From Streptomyces longisporoflavus (GTDB lineage Bacteria > Actinomycetota > Actinomycetes > Streptomycetales > Streptomycetaceae): a stretch of 64,000 nucleotides of DNA. Of this stretch, positions 1 to 8,045 are shown in pieces. Position 1 is the stretch's first letter, and each line of letters opens with the position of its first letter. Under the pieces are notes generated by a model. That model worked only from the letters and a program-made list of their open reading frames with translations. It did no database searches and had not been told where the DNA came from. The translations under genes were made by a program, and so were the position numbers. Where the stretch lies: contig NZ_BMTR01000005.1 of the NCBI RefSeq assembly GCF_014649775.1, forward strand, positions 62,001-126,000, written 5' to 3'.

Positions 1-728
1 CCGGCCGGATGGCCAAGCGCCGCCTGATCGAGGCCAACCTCCGCCTGGTCGTCTCCGTCGCCAAGCGGTACGTCGGGCGGGGACTGACCATGCTCGACCT
101 TGTCCAGGAGGGAAACCTCGGCCTGATCAGGGCCGTCGAGAAGTTCGACTACGCACGCGGCTACAAATTCTCCACGTACGCCACCTGGTGGATCCGCCAG
201 GCGATGTCGCGGGCCCTCGCCGACCAGGCCCGCACCATCCGCGTCCCCGTGCACGTCGTCGAGCTGATCAACCGCGTCGTCCGCGTCCAGCGCCGCATGC
301 TCCAGGAGCGGGGCTACGAACCCACCCCCGAAGAGGTCGGCGCCCAGCTCGACCTGCCGCACGAGCGCGTCAGCGAAGTCCTGCGCCTGGCCCAGGAACC
401 GGTGTCGCTGCACGCCCCCGTGGGCGAGGAGGACGACGTCGCGCTCGGCGACCTCATCGAGGACGGCGACGCGACGAGCCCCGTCGAATCGGCGGCCTTC
501 CTGCTCCTGCGCGAACACCTGGAGGCGGTGCTCTCCACGCTCGGCGAGCGCGAACGCAAGGTGGTACAGCTGCGCTACGGCCTCGCCGACGGCAGGCCCC
601 GCACCCTGGAGGAGATAGGCCGGATCTTCGGCGTGACACGCGAACGCATCCGCCAGATCGAGTCCAAGACCCTCAACAAGCTGCGGGACCACGCCTTCGC
701 GGACCAGCTGCGGGGCTATCTCGACTAG
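1..728 (+). CDS. hrdA: Principal-like sigma-70 factor, HrdA-like (5' end missing)
   Basis: RNA polymerase sigma factor of the RpoD/Hrd group. The reading frame is open to the left edge, so the N-terminus lies outside the window; an ATG at 9 is internal to region 2. Visible are region 2.1-2.4 ([18 protein letters not shown], with the -10 recognition helix), region 3 ([11 protein letters not shown]) and region 4.2 ([19 protein letters not shown]), ending in the typical LRGYLD tail. The divergence from the essential HrdB sequence (for example [20 protein letters not shown]) indicates one of the dispensable Hrd paralogues. The adjacent ABC exporter pair and the fab genes farther along match my memory of the hrdA neighbourhood of S. 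coelicolor. The family is certain; the hrdA assignment is inference. It converges on the ABC gene with only 14 bp between the stop codons. Confidence 0.85.
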   Translation, partial: GRMAKRRLIEANLRLVVSVAKRYVGRGLTMLDLVQEGNLGLIRAVEKFDYARGYKFSTYATWWIRQAMSRALADQARTIRVPVHVVELINRVVRVQRRMLQERGYEPTPEEVGAQLDLPHERVSEVLRLAQEPVSLHAPVGEEDDVALGDLIEDGDATSPVESAAFLLLREHLEAVLSTLGERERKVVQLRYGLADGRPRTLEEIGRIFGVTRERIRQIESKTLNKLRDHAFADQLRGYLD

Positions 729-742
729 CAGCCCCGCCAGCC

Positions 743-2665
743 CTAGTCGACTTCAGCCACGGCCTCCGCGAACTGGGCCTTGTAGAGCCGCTCGTACGCC
801 CCGCCGGCGGCCAGCAGCTCGTCGTGCGTGCCCTGTTCGACGATCGCACCGTCCTCCATCACCAGGATGGTGTCCGCGTCCCGGATCGTGGAGAGCCGGT
901 GGGCGATGACGAACGAGGTCCGCCCGTGGGCGAGCCGCGACATCGCCTTCTGGATGAGCACCTCGGTGCGGGTGTCGACCGAACTCGTCGCCTCGTCGAG
1001 CACCAGGATCACCGGATCGGAGAGGAACGCCCGCGCGATCGTGATCAACTGCTTCTCGCCCGCGCTCACCCCCGTGCCCTCGTCGTCGATCACGGTGTCG
1101 TAGCCGTCGGGCAGCGTGCGGCAGAAGCGGTCGGCGTGGGCCGCCCGCGCCGCCTCCTCGATCTCCTCGCGCGTGACGTCCTTGGCCGCTCCGTACGCGA
1201 TGTTCTCCGCGATCGTGCCGCCGAACAGCCAGGTGTCCTGGAGCACCATGCCGATGCCGGACCGCAGTTCGTCGCGCGACATCTTCGCGATGTCGACCCC
1301 GTCGAGCGTGATGCGCCCGCCGGTGACCTCGTAGAACCGCATCAGGAGATTGACCAGCGTCGTCTTGCCCGCACCGGTCGGACCGACGATCGCCACCGTG
1401 TTTCCCGGCTCGACCGTCAGGGACAGGTCCTCGATGAGCGGCTTGTCCTTCTCGTAGCGGAAGGACACGTGCTCCATCCCGACCCGGCCGAGCAGCTGGT
1501 CTGGACGGACCCCCGGCTCCGGGTCCGCCTCCTGCTCGTCCGCGTCCAGGAGCTCGAAGATCCGCTCGGCGGAGGCGACACCGGACTGCACCAGGTTGGC
1601 CATCGACGCCACCTGCGTGAGCGGCATCGAGAACTGCCGCGAATACTGGATGAAGGCCTGCACGTCACCGATCGACAGGGCGCCGGACGCGACCCGCAGT
1701 CCGCCGACGACGGCCACGAGCACGTAGTTGAGGTTCGACATGAAGAACATCAGCGGCTGCATGGCCCCGCTGTTGAACTGCGCCTTGAACCCGGCCTCGT
1801 ACAGCGCGTCGTTCTGCTCGGCGAACGCCTTCGCCGACTCCTCCTGGCGGCCGAAGACCTTCACCAGGCTGTGTCCGGTGTACATCTCCTCGATGTGCGC
1901 GTTGAGCTTGCCGGTGGTCTTCCACTGCTGCACGAACTGCGGCTGCGACCGCTTGCCGACCTTCGTCGCCACGAAGAAAGAGAGCGGCACGGTGATCAGC
2001 GCCACCAGGGCGAGCAGCGGCGAGACGTAGAACATCATGATCAGTACGCCGACGATGGTGAGCAGCGAGTTCACCAGCTGGCCCATGGTCTGCTGCAGCG
2101 TCTGGCCGATGTTGTCGAGGTCGTTCGTCGCCCGGCTGAGCACCTCGCCGCGCTGCCGCTTGTCGAAGTACGAGAGCGGAAGGCGCGACAGCTTCTCCTG
2201 GACGGCGCCCCGCATGTGGAAGACGGTCTTGTTGATGGCGCGGTTCGACAGGCGTGTCGCCACCGCCATCAGGAGACCCGCGATCACGAACACGCCGAGG
2301 GCGAGCAGCAGGACCTCGCCGACGGCGCCGAAGTCGATGCCCTCGCCCGGCGTGAAGTCGACGCCGGTGAGCATGTCGGCCATGCCGCCGTCGCCCTTGT
2401 CGCGCAGGCCCTCGATGGCCTGGTCCTTGGTGATGCCGGCCGGCATGTCCCGCCCGACGATGCCCGCGAAGAGCAGGTCGGTCGCCCTGCCAAGGATCTT
2501 GGGGCCGAGCACGCTGAGCGCCACGCTGAGCACTCCGGCGGCGAGCATCCCGTACATCGTGGTGCGCTCGGGCCTGAACTGCGAGAGCAGTCGTTTGCCG
2601 GACCCCTTGAAGTCCATCGACCGGGAGTCCGGTCCCATCATCTGTCCGCCACCCGGACCGGCCAT
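743..2665 (-). CDS. ABC exporter, membrane-ATPase half-transporter (second subunit)
   Basis: A 640-aa half-size ABC exporter subunit. The N-terminal half has several hydrophobic segments (starting near MYGMLAAGVLSVALS) and an ABC_membrane fold. The C-terminal ATPase has Walker A GPTGAGKTT near residue 428, a degenerate signature VSAGEKQL near 533 instead of LSGGQ, and Walker B with the catalytic glutamate (VLDEATSSVD) near 555. The start ATG at 2665 shares one base with the TAA stop of the upstream subunit (TAATG), so translation is coupled and the two subunits probably form a heterodimer. A long insertion after the first membrane segments (DKGDGGMADMLTGVDF region) is typical of this actinobacterial group. 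Substrate is unknown; lipid, peptide or drug export is possible. Confidence 0.93.
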   Translation of the reverse strand: MAGPGGGQMMGPDSRSMDFKGSGKRLLSQFRPERTTMYGMLAAGVLSVALSVLGPKILGRATDLLFAGIVGRDMPAGITKDQAIEGLRDKGDGGMADMLTGVDFTPGEGIDFGAVGEVLLLALGVFVIAGLLMAVATRLSNRAINKTVFHMRGAVQEKLSRLPLSYFDKRQRGEVLSRATNDLDNIGQTLQQTMGQLVNSLLTIVGVLIMMFYVSPLLALVALITVPLSFFVATKVGKRSQPQFVQQWKTTGKLNAHIEEMYTGHSLVKVFGRQEESAKAFAEQNDALYEAGFKAQFNSGAMQPLMFFMSNLNYVLVAVVGGLRVASGALSIGDVQAFIQYSRQFSMPLTQVASMANLVQSGVASAERIFELLDADEQEADPEPGVRPDQLLGRVGMEHVSFRYEKDKPLIEDLSLTVEPGNTVAIVGPTGAGKTTLVNLLMRFYEVTGGRITLDGVDIAKMSRDELRSGIGMVLQDTWLFGGTIAENIAYGAAKDVTREEIEEAARAAHADRFCRTLPDGYDTVIDDEGTGVSAGEKQLITIARAFLSDPVILVLDEATSSVDTRTEVLIQKAMSRLAHGRTSFVIAHRLSTIRDADTILVMEDGAIVEQGTHDELLAAGGAYERLYKAQFAEAVAEVD

Positions 2666-4398
2666 TACGCGGCCTCCGCTTCCGTCAGCTGGGAGAGCAC
2701 GATCTCCCGGTAGGTCTCGTTGCCCGCCATGAGTTCGCGGTGGCTGCCCGACCCCACGACCCGGCCCTCGTCGAGGACGATGATGCGGTCGGCGTCCCGG
2801 ATCGTCGCCACGCGCTGGGCGACGATCACGACGGTCGCCTCGGCGGTCTCGCGGCCGAGCGCGGCGCGCAGGGCGGCGTCGGTCGCGTAGTCCAGGGCCG
2901 AGAAGGAGTCGTCGAAGAGGTAGATCTCGGGGCGCTGCACCAGGGTCCGCGCGATCGCGAGGCGCTGGCGCTGGCCGCCGGACACGTTGGTGCCGCCCTG
3001 CGAGATGGGCGCGTTCAGGCCCTCCTCCAGGCTCTCCACGAAGCCCTTGGCCTGGGCTACCTCCAGGGCGTGCCAGAGCTCCTCGTCCGTCGCGTCCGGG
3101 TTTCCGTAGCGGAGGTTGGTGGCGACGGTGCCGGCGAAGAGGTACGGCTTCTGCGGCACCAGGCTCACCGTTCTTGCGAGCAGCGCCGGCTCGATGGTGT
3201 GCACGGGCACGCCGCCCACCAGGACCTCGCCCTCGGTGGTGTCGATGAGCCGCGGCACGAGGCTGAGCAGCGTCGACTTGCCGCTGCCGGTCGAACCGAT
3301 CACGGCGGTCGTCTCGCCGGGCCGTGCGACCAGGCGGACGGCCTTCAGGACGGGTTCCTCGGCACCGGGATAGCGGAAGCCCGCGTCGCGGATCTCCAGG
3401 TGGCCGTGGCTGCGCAGCTCCGTCACGGGGGAGGCCGGGGGCACCACGCTGCTCTCGGTGTCCAGGACCTCCTCGATGCGCTCGGCGCAGACCTCGGCGC
3501 GCGGCACCATCATGAACATGAAGGTGGCCATCATCACGGACATCACGATCTGCATCAGATACGCGAGGAACGCGGTGAGCGCCCCGATCTGCATGCCGCC
3601 GCTGTCGATGCGGTGCGCGCCGAACCACACCACGGCGATCGAGGAGAGGTTCACGACCGTCATGACGATCGGGAACATCAGCGCGAGCAGCTTGCCGGTG
3701 CCGAGCGAGACGTCGGTCAGCTCGGCGTTGGCCTCGCGGAAGCGTTCCTTCTCGTACTCGTCGCGGACGAAGGCGCGGATGACGCGGTTGCCGGTGATCT
3801 GCTCGCGCAGCACGCGGTTCACGGTGTCCAGGCGCACCTGCATGGAGCGGAAGAGCGGCCGGAGCCGCTTCACGATGAGGCTCACGGAGACCGCGAGGAC
3901 GGGCACGACGGCGACCAGGATGCCCGAGAGCGGCACGTCGAGGCCGAGGGCCATGACGATGCCGCCGACGCACATGATCGGCGCCGACACCATCAGCGTG
4001 AACGACATCAGGACCAGCATCTGCACCTGCTGGACGTCGTTCGTGGTCCGGGTGATCAGGGACGGCGCGCCGAAGTGCCCCAACTCGCGGGCGGAGAACG
4101 ACTGGACGCGGTCGAAGACCGCTGCCCGGACGTCGCGGCCGAGGGCGGAGGCGGTGCGGGCGCCGTAGTACACGGCGCCGACGTTGCAGATCACCTGGGC
4201 GACGGTGACGGCGATCATGAAGCCGCCGAACGAGAGGATGTAGCCGGTGTCGCCCTTCACCACACCCTCGTCGATGATGTCGGCGTTGAGCGTGGGCAGG
4301 TACAGCGAGGCGCAGGTCTGCAGGAATTGCAGCAGCACCAGCAGGACGATGGGCTTTTTGTACGGGCCCAGATGGGCCCGAAGGAGTCGTATGAGCAC
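2665..4398 (-). CDS. ABC exporter, membrane-ATPase half-transporter (first subunit)
   Basis: A 577-aa half-transporter, partner of the following gene. It has six probable membrane segments in the first 300 residues and an ATPase domain with Walker A GSTGSGKST near residue 370, a canonical signature VSGGQRQRLA near 471, and Walker B LFDDSFSALD near 496, where Asp replaces the usual catalytic Glu. The partner subunit has the reverse pattern (catalytic Glu present, signature degenerate). This is the asymmetry known from heterodimeric exporters such as TM287/288, with one active and one degenerate ATP site. A GTG at 4398 is preferred because VLIRLLRAHLGPYK is the usual N-terminus and a GAAGAGA-like ribosome site precedes it; an in-frame ATG at 4464 would add 22 poorly conserved residues. 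Confidence 0.92.
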   Translation of the reverse strand: MLIRLLRAHLGPYKKPIVLLVLLQFLQTCASLYLPTLNADIIDEGVVKGDTGYILSFGGFMIAVTVAQVICNVGAVYYGARTASALGRDVRAAVFDRVQSFSARELGHFGAPSLITRTTNDVQQVQMLVLMSFTLMVSAPIMCVGGIVMALGLDVPLSGILVAVVPVLAVSVSLIVKRLRPLFRSMQVRLDTVNRVLREQITGNRVIRAFVRDEYEKERFREANAELTDVSLGTGKLLALMFPIVMTVVNLSSIAVVWFGAHRIDSGGMQIGALTAFLAYLMQIVMSVMMATFMFMMVPRAEVCAERIEEVLDTESSVVPPASPVTELRSHGHLEIRDAGFRYPGAEEPVLKAVRLVARPGETTAVIGSTGSGKSTLLSLVPRLIDTTEGEVLVGGVPVHTIEPALLARTVSLVPQKPYLFAGTVATNLRYGNPDATDEELWHALEVAQAKGFVESLEEGLNAPISQGGTNVSGGQRQRLAIARTLVQRPEIYLFDDSFSALDYATDAALRAALGRETAEATVVIVAQRVATIRDADRIIVLDEGRVVGSGSHRELMAGNETYREIVLSQLTEAEAA

Positions 4399-4489
4399 GG
4401 AGTCTCTTCGAGAGGCGTGGGCGGGGTTCTTGGCGAGGTCGCCCCCCATACTCCGGTACCGCACCCCGGCGTGCGCAACCGTTTAAGCC

Positions 4490-4519
4490 ATTACCCGGTA
4501 AAAGAGTTGTCTGGGTCAA
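4490..4519 (-). promoter_or_regulatory. Candidate promoter and palindromic operator of the ABC exporter genes
   Basis: On the minus strand a TTGACC box (4519-4514) is followed after 18 bp by GGTAAT (4495-4490). Overlapping the -10-like box is an 11-bp palindrome, TTACC-C-GGTAA (4491-4501). The palindrome placement is typical of a repressor site. The -10 match is poor, so the promoter call is weak. Confidence 0.35.
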
Positions 4520-4550
4520 GAACCCGGATGCGTCCCGCCCGGTTGGTCGC

Positions 4551-4615
4551 CTGCGGGTGCGTCGTGGCTTGTCGCGCAGTTCCTCGCGCCCCTGCGGGGC
4601 GCTCTAGAGCGCCCC
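4551..4615. repeat. Dispersed intergenic palindromic repeat, family 1, with bidirectional hairpin
   Basis: A segment with the core GTTCCTCGCGCCCCTG ends in a 20-bp perfect palindrome (4596-4615) centred on CTAG. The stop codon of the sugar-kinase gene lies inside the palindrome, so it probably acts as its transcription terminator. A related copy at 26592-26644 shares the CTGCG-N5-G-x-CGTGGCT and CGCGCCCCTG blocks. From memory this element is common between genes in Streptomyces. Confidence 0.6.
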
Positions 4616-6025
4616 GGGATGCGTCTGTTCCCGCACCGTTCGGTACTGCTGCCGCACCGCCTGCCCCACGGCGTGCTCCTCGCCCGGCTCGAAGACCTGC
4701 GCGGTCGCTCCCTGCCAGTACGGCAGCCGGCCGTTCAGCGCCCAGGCCGCCTGCCGCGCCGCGCCGATCGCCGCGTAGTCCGCGGGCTGCGGCACCACGA
4801 CCTGCGTGCCGAACAGCATCGGCGCCGCCGCCTGCACCGCGGGCAGCTCGGCCGCGGCGCCGAGCAGGAACACCCGGCGCACCTCCACGCCCCGCCCCCG
4901 CAGCACGTCGAGCGCGTCGCCGAGCCCGCACAGCATGCCCTCGAACGCGGCCCGCGCCAGATGCTCGGGCCGCATCGACTCACGCCGCAGGCCGGTCAGG
5001 GTGCCCGCCGCGTGCGGCAGATTCGGCGTCTTCTCGCCCTCCAGATACGGCAGAAGGACGAGCCCGTGCGCCCCCGGCGTCGACTTCACGGCCAGGTCGG
5101 AGAGCGCTTCGAGGTCGGCGACGCCGAGCATCTCGGCGGCGCCGCGCAGCACGCGCACCGCGTTCAGCGTGTGCACCACCGGCAGATGCATGCCGGTGGC
5201 GTCCGCGAGGGATGTGATCGTCCCGCTCGCGTCGACGAGCGCCTCGTGGTGGACGGCCATCACGGACCCCGAGGCCCCCAACGACACGACCGCGTCACCC
5301 TGTTGCACCCCGAGCCCGAACGCCGCCGCCATCGTCTCGCCGGTCCCCGCCGAGATCAGCAGCCCCTCGGGCGTCGTCCCCGCGGCCTCCGCCGGGCCGA
5401 TCACCTCGGGCAGCATCGCCTGGTGGCCGAGCGCGAGCTCGACGAGATCGGGGCGGTACGAACCCGTCGCCGCCGACCAGTAACCGGTCCCGGAGGCGCC
5501 GCCGCGGTCGGTCGTGCGCCGCGCGGGCCTCCCGAGCAGCTGCCACACCAGCCAGTCGTGCGCCTGCATGAGGGCGGCGACGCGCTGCGCGGCCTCCGGC
5601 TCGGTCTTCGCCAGCCAGCGCAGCTTCGTGACGGGGTGGGCCGCCTGCGGGACGATGCCCACGGCCTGCGCCCACGCCTCGCGGCTGCCGAGCCCGTCGA
5701 TCAGGTCGGCGGCGGCGACCTGCGCCCGCCGGTCGTTGCCGACGAGCGCCGGCCGCACGGTGTTGCCGTGCTGGTCGAGGGGGACGACCGCGTTCTGCTG
5801 TGCGGAGACGCCGATGGCCTGCACGCCTTCCAGCAACCCGCCGCCCGCCGCCTCGCCGAGCGAGAGCAGCCAGGCCTGCGGATCCACGTCCGAGGGGCGC
5901 CCGCCGTCGGGATTCTCCGTCGGATGCGGGGCATAGCCCTGCTTGAGTACGGCACCCGTGTCCGCGTCACAGACCACGATGCGCGTGAAATCGGGCGAAC
6001 TGTCCAACCCTGCGACTATCCCCAT
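4604..6025 (-). CDS. FGGY-family carbohydrate kinase (xylulokinase-like)
   Basis: A 473-aa cytoplasmic sugar kinase. The N-terminal lobe begins MGIVAGLDSSPDFTRIVV, the ATP-phosphate loop of the FGGY family. SAQQNAVVPLDQHG and GNDRRAQ contribute to the sugar site, and the C-terminal lobe contains VSLGASGSVMAV and a late helical region (LLGAAAELPAVQ). Length fits xylulokinases (about 480 aa). Members phosphorylate a pentulose or related polyol using ATP. The usual GT-S of the first loop is replaced by SS-PD, so the substrate cannot be assigned, and xylulose is only the nearest guess. No sugar transporter or isomerase gene is adjacent. The stop codon is embedded in a strong palindrome. Confidence 0.85.
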   Translation of the reverse strand: MGIVAGLDSSPDFTRIVVCDADTGAVLKQGYAPHPTENPDGGRPSDVDPQAWLLSLGEAAGGGLLEGVQAIGVSAQQNAVVPLDQHGNTVRPALVGNDRRAQVAAADLIDGLGSREAWAQAVGIVPQAAHPVTKLRWLAKTEPEAAQRVAALMQAHDWLVWQLLGRPARRTTDRGGASGTGYWSAATGSYRPDLVELALGHQAMLPEVIGPAEAAGTTPEGLLISAGTGETMAAAFGLGVQQGDAVVSLGASGSVMAVHHEALVDASGTITSLADATGMHLPVVHTLNAVRVLRGAAEMLGVADLEALSDLAVKSTPGAHGLVLLPYLEGEKTPNLPHAAGTLTGLRRESMRPEHLARAAFEGMLCGLGDALDVLRGRGVEVRRVFLLGAAAELPAVQAAAPMLFGTQVVVPQPADYAAIGAARQAAWALNGRLPYWQGATAQVFEPGEEHAVGQAVRQQYRTVREQTHPGAL

Positions 6026-6087
6026 GCCAGGAATTCTGCCGCACCGCGCGACGTGTCCCGAACCTCAGCTCCCGGGCGTCGTCCCGC

Positions 6088-6390
6088 CTAGGTGTTGCTG
6101 GTGCCCCAGTCGTCCTCGCCGCTGCCCTGCCCGCGCTCGCGCAGCGACCGCACCCGGTCGCTCACGGAGTCGGGAACCCGGTCCCCCACCTTCTCGGACA
6201 CGGTGTGGAAGGCCTTGCCCGCCACGTCGCGGCCCTGCTGGGTCGCGGACTCGACGGTGTTGCGCACCGCCGGGTTCTGCGCGATCTCCCGGGCGGACTT
6301 CTTCAGCTTCTCGTAGCGCTCGCGGCCGGCCCGGGTACCGAGCACGTACCCGAGAGCCAGACCCGCCACGAATGTGAGCCGGTAGCGCAT
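6088..6390 (-). CDS. YtxH-like small membrane-anchored protein
   Basis: A 100-aa protein with an N-terminal membrane segment (MRYRLTFVAGLALGYVLG) followed by TRAGRERYEKLKKSAREIAQ and a charged, probably helical tail, the pattern of YtxH-domain proteins. Function in the family is poorly known; a stress or envelope role is often suggested. The ATG at 6390 is chosen because GGGAAGG lies about 9 nt upstream. A GTG at 6399 would sit almost on that ribosome site. It is followed after 62 bp by the sugar kinase on the same strand. Confidence 0.8.
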   Translation of the reverse strand: MRYRLTFVAGLALGYVLGTRAGRERYEKLKKSAREIAQNPAVRNTVESATQQGRDVAGKAFHTVSEKVGDRVPDSVSDRVRSLRERGQGSGEDDWGTSNT

Positions 6391-6570
6391 GTCTGCCACC
6401 CTTCCCTTACGTCGGCGTCGAGCGTCTGCTCGTCCGTCTGCTGCTCTGCGTCGGCGGTGGGGGATACCGATTGGCGGAGCACCCCCCTGCTTGCGCTAAT
6501 GTATGTGTCGCAGCGACCGCCCGCCGCCTGGAGAGTTCCCGGTTAGGTGCGTTCGATGCAAACGAGACGA

Positions 6571-6643
6571 TCCCCTGTAGCTCAATTGGCAGAGCAGCCG
6601 GCTGTTAACCGGCAGGTTACTGGTTCGAGTCCAGTCGGGGGAG
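6571..6643 (+). tRNA. tRNA-Asn (anticodon GTT)
   Basis: A 73-nt cloverleaf: acceptor TCCCCTG pairs with CGGGGGA, D arm GCTC/GAGC, anticodon stem GCCGG/CCGGC with loop CTGTTAA (anticodon GTT), and T loop TTCGAGT. The discriminator base is G and no CCA is encoded. A near-identical second copy starts 5 nt downstream. Confidence 0.97.
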
Positions 6644-6648
6644 CTCGG

Positions 6649-6721
6649 TCTCCTGTAGCTCAATTGGCAGAGCAGCCGGCTGTTAACCGGCAGGTTACTG
6701 GTTCGAGTCCAGTCGGGAGAG
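6649..6721 (+). tRNA. tRNA-Asn (anticodon GTT), second copy
   Basis: Identical to the preceding tRNA apart from one acceptor-stem pair. Position 3 is T and its partner is A, where copy one has C and G. The change is compensatory, so both copies should fold and function. The two genes are separated by only five bases and are probably co-transcribed. Confidence 0.97.
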
Positions 6722-6730
6722 CAAGTGAGA

Positions 6731-6763
6731 TGGACCCTTGAGATTCCCTCAGGGGTCCATTTT
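6731..6763 (+). terminator. Intrinsic terminator of the tRNA-Asn pair
   Basis: TGGACCCTTGAG and its complement CTCAGGGGTCCA form a stem of about 12 bp with a short ATTCC loop, followed by TTTT. It lies 10 nt after the second tRNA-Asn. Confidence 0.8.
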
Positions 6764-6896
6764 CATGCCTGGTGGAACCATGTGGGCAGCCGTGCGGTCC
6801 TCATGGTCGAGCGATGCCGACCATCCGAAGCAGGAGATCGTATGAGCGGCTATGCTGCGGCAGACGGCGCGCACAAATGTGCGCGACGCGCCGTTA

Positions 6897-6970
6897 GGGG
6901 CGGTAGCTCAGCCGGTTAGAGCAGCGGACTCATAATCCGTCGGCCGTGGGTTCGAGTCCCACCCGCCCCA
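6897..6970 (+). tRNA. tRNA with CAT anticodon (elongator Met or Ile2)
   Basis: A 74-nt cloverleaf: acceptor GGGGCGG/CCGCCCC, anticodon stem GCGGA/TCCGT with loop CTCATAA (anticodon CAT), T arm GTGGG/CCCAC with TTCGAGT, discriminator A, and no encoded CCA. It is not the initiator, because position 1 pairs normally with 72 and the three G-C anticodon-stem pairs are missing. Whether it is elongator tRNA-Met or the tRNA-Ile2 whose C34 becomes lysidine cannot be settled by eye. Confidence 0.93.
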
Positions 6971-7133
6971 CCGAAGCGCTGGGGCGCAGGAACGATTCCA
7001 CCTGCGTCAACAGTGCAAACCTCCCCGTCCCGCCCCATGCGGCGACACGCGGGACACAGGAACGCGGGACATGCGGTGGCCGCGCCGATCGGCGCAGGGT
7101 GCCACCGCGTCCCGCCGCTTCGGGCCCCGGCCC

Positions 7134-7535
7134 TCAGACGCGCTCCAGGACCACCACCGGGATCGACCGGTCGGTCTTCTCCTGGTACTCGTCGTAGGCG
7201 GGCCACGTCGCGGCCATGGTCCGCCACATCCCCGGCTTCTCGTCCGGCGTCGCGGTGCGTGCACGGGCGGTGTAGCGATCGCCCTTGATCTGCACCTGCA
7301 CCTCCGGGTTCGCCTCCAGATTGCGGAACCAGAGCGGCGGGGTGTCGGCTCCGCCGTTCGAGGCCACCACGAGCACCGCGTCACCGTGCCGCCGGTAGAT
7401 CAGCGGGGTGCTGCGCGGTTCGCCGCTCTTGCGGCCGGTCGTGGTGAGAATCAGCACCGTGGTGCCCTGCCAGTCGTGGCCTTCCTCGCCGTCGGTCTCC
7501 ACGTAACGCTGGACGTGCTCCTTGCCGAACAGCAT
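7134..7535 (-). CDS. F420/deazaflavin-dependent nitroreductase family protein
   Basis: A 133-aa protein of the Ddn-like split beta-barrel family. The signature TTTGRKSGEPRSTPLIY follows GTTVLILT, and VVASNGGADTPPLWFRNLEANP is the usual flavin/F420 segment. It ends in a typical R-x-IPVVVLERV strand. Family members bind F420 or related deazaflavins and reduce quinones or nitro compounds, with substrates mostly unknown. The ATG at 7535 has AAGGAG seven to eight nt upstream; a longer frame to 7586 adds only arginine-rich sequence. Confidence 0.88.
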   Translation of the reverse strand: MLFGKEHVQRYVETDGEEGHDWQGTTVLILTTTGRKSGEPRSTPLIYRRHGDAVLVVASNGGADTPPLWFRNLEANPEVQVQIKGDRYTARARTATPDEKPGMWRTMAATWPAYDEYQEKTDRSIPVVVLERV

Positions 7536-7705
7536 CTGCTCTCTCCTTCGTCTCTTGTCTTCGCGGGCTCGCGCCTGCCGGCCCACGTCATGGACACCCT
7601 GCGCTTTCCCGTCTGCCAGGCGCCGAACCGACGCGCCCGACGGCGGAGTGAGCTTCGTGATCGTGCGGTGGGCTTCAGCTCCGTGATCCGGGGAACCAGG
7701 GCGTC

Positions 7706-7780
7706 ATGAAGATATTGATCGTCCTGGTGGTCGTCGGCCTCGCCGCAGCCTGGTACCTGCAGTCACGGAAGCGCCGGTGA
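7706..7780 (+). CDS. Candidate 24-aa single-pass membrane micropeptide
   Basis: The frame encodes MKILIVLVVVGLAAAWYLQS followed by RKRR. That is one hydrophobic helix with a basic end, which would place the C-terminus in the cytoplasm. Its TGA overlaps the GTG of the next gene by four bases (GTGA), a common sign of coupled translation. The ribosome site is weak (AGGG four nt upstream). No family is recognised. It could be a real small gene or only a leader for translation of the next ORF. Confidence 0.45.
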   Translation: MKILIVLVVVGLAAAWYLQSRKRR

Positions 7781-8010
7781 GCGCGCACGACGGACGTGCG
7801 TCCGTCACGCCGGTGACCGTGCACCCGCCGCTCGGCACGGGTGGCCGCAGGGTGACGGTCGGGGGAGAGATCCTGGGGCTCGCGTACTCCGACGCCGATG
7901 TCGTGGAGTTCCTGCGCCGGATCGGGCTGCCGGAGGCCGAGGGGCTGCTCGACGATTCGGGGTGGGTGAAGTGGCGGGGCGGGCACGCTCACCACTACGA
8001 GGCGGCGTGA
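7777..8010 (+). CDS. Small conserved-type hypothetical protein
   Basis: A 77-aa protein of unknown function with the string TVHPPLGTGGRRVTVGGEIL near its N-terminus, an acidic helical middle (DADVVEFLRRIGLPEAEG) and a WRGG near the end. From memory, similar short proteins occur widely in Streptomyces. No motif gives a function. The GTG start overlaps the stop of the 24-aa ORF. An internal start near VTVHPP is possible. It converges on the sensor-kinase gene with a 35-bp G-rich gap. Confidence 0.65.
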   Translation: MSAHDGRASVTPVTVHPPLGTGGRRVTVGGEILGLAYSDADVVEFLRRIGLPEAEGLLDDSGWVKWRGGHAHHYEAA

Positions 8011-8045
8011 GCGGGGCGCGGGGACCGGGGCGCGCGGGGCGGTGC

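Noticed and set aside
188..2713. Plus-strand frame of more than 800 codons over the sigma and ABC genes
   Set aside because: It crosses the real sigma stop and runs antisense to conserved ABC motifs; a GC-bias shadow.
6547..6919. Two short open frames through the tRNA cluster
   Set aside because: They read the tRNA genes (repeated CSPVAQLAEQ-like peptide) and have no ribosome site.
6897..6970. Initiator tRNA-Met
   Set aside because: Base 1 pairs with base 72 and the GGG/CCC anticodon stem pairs are absent.
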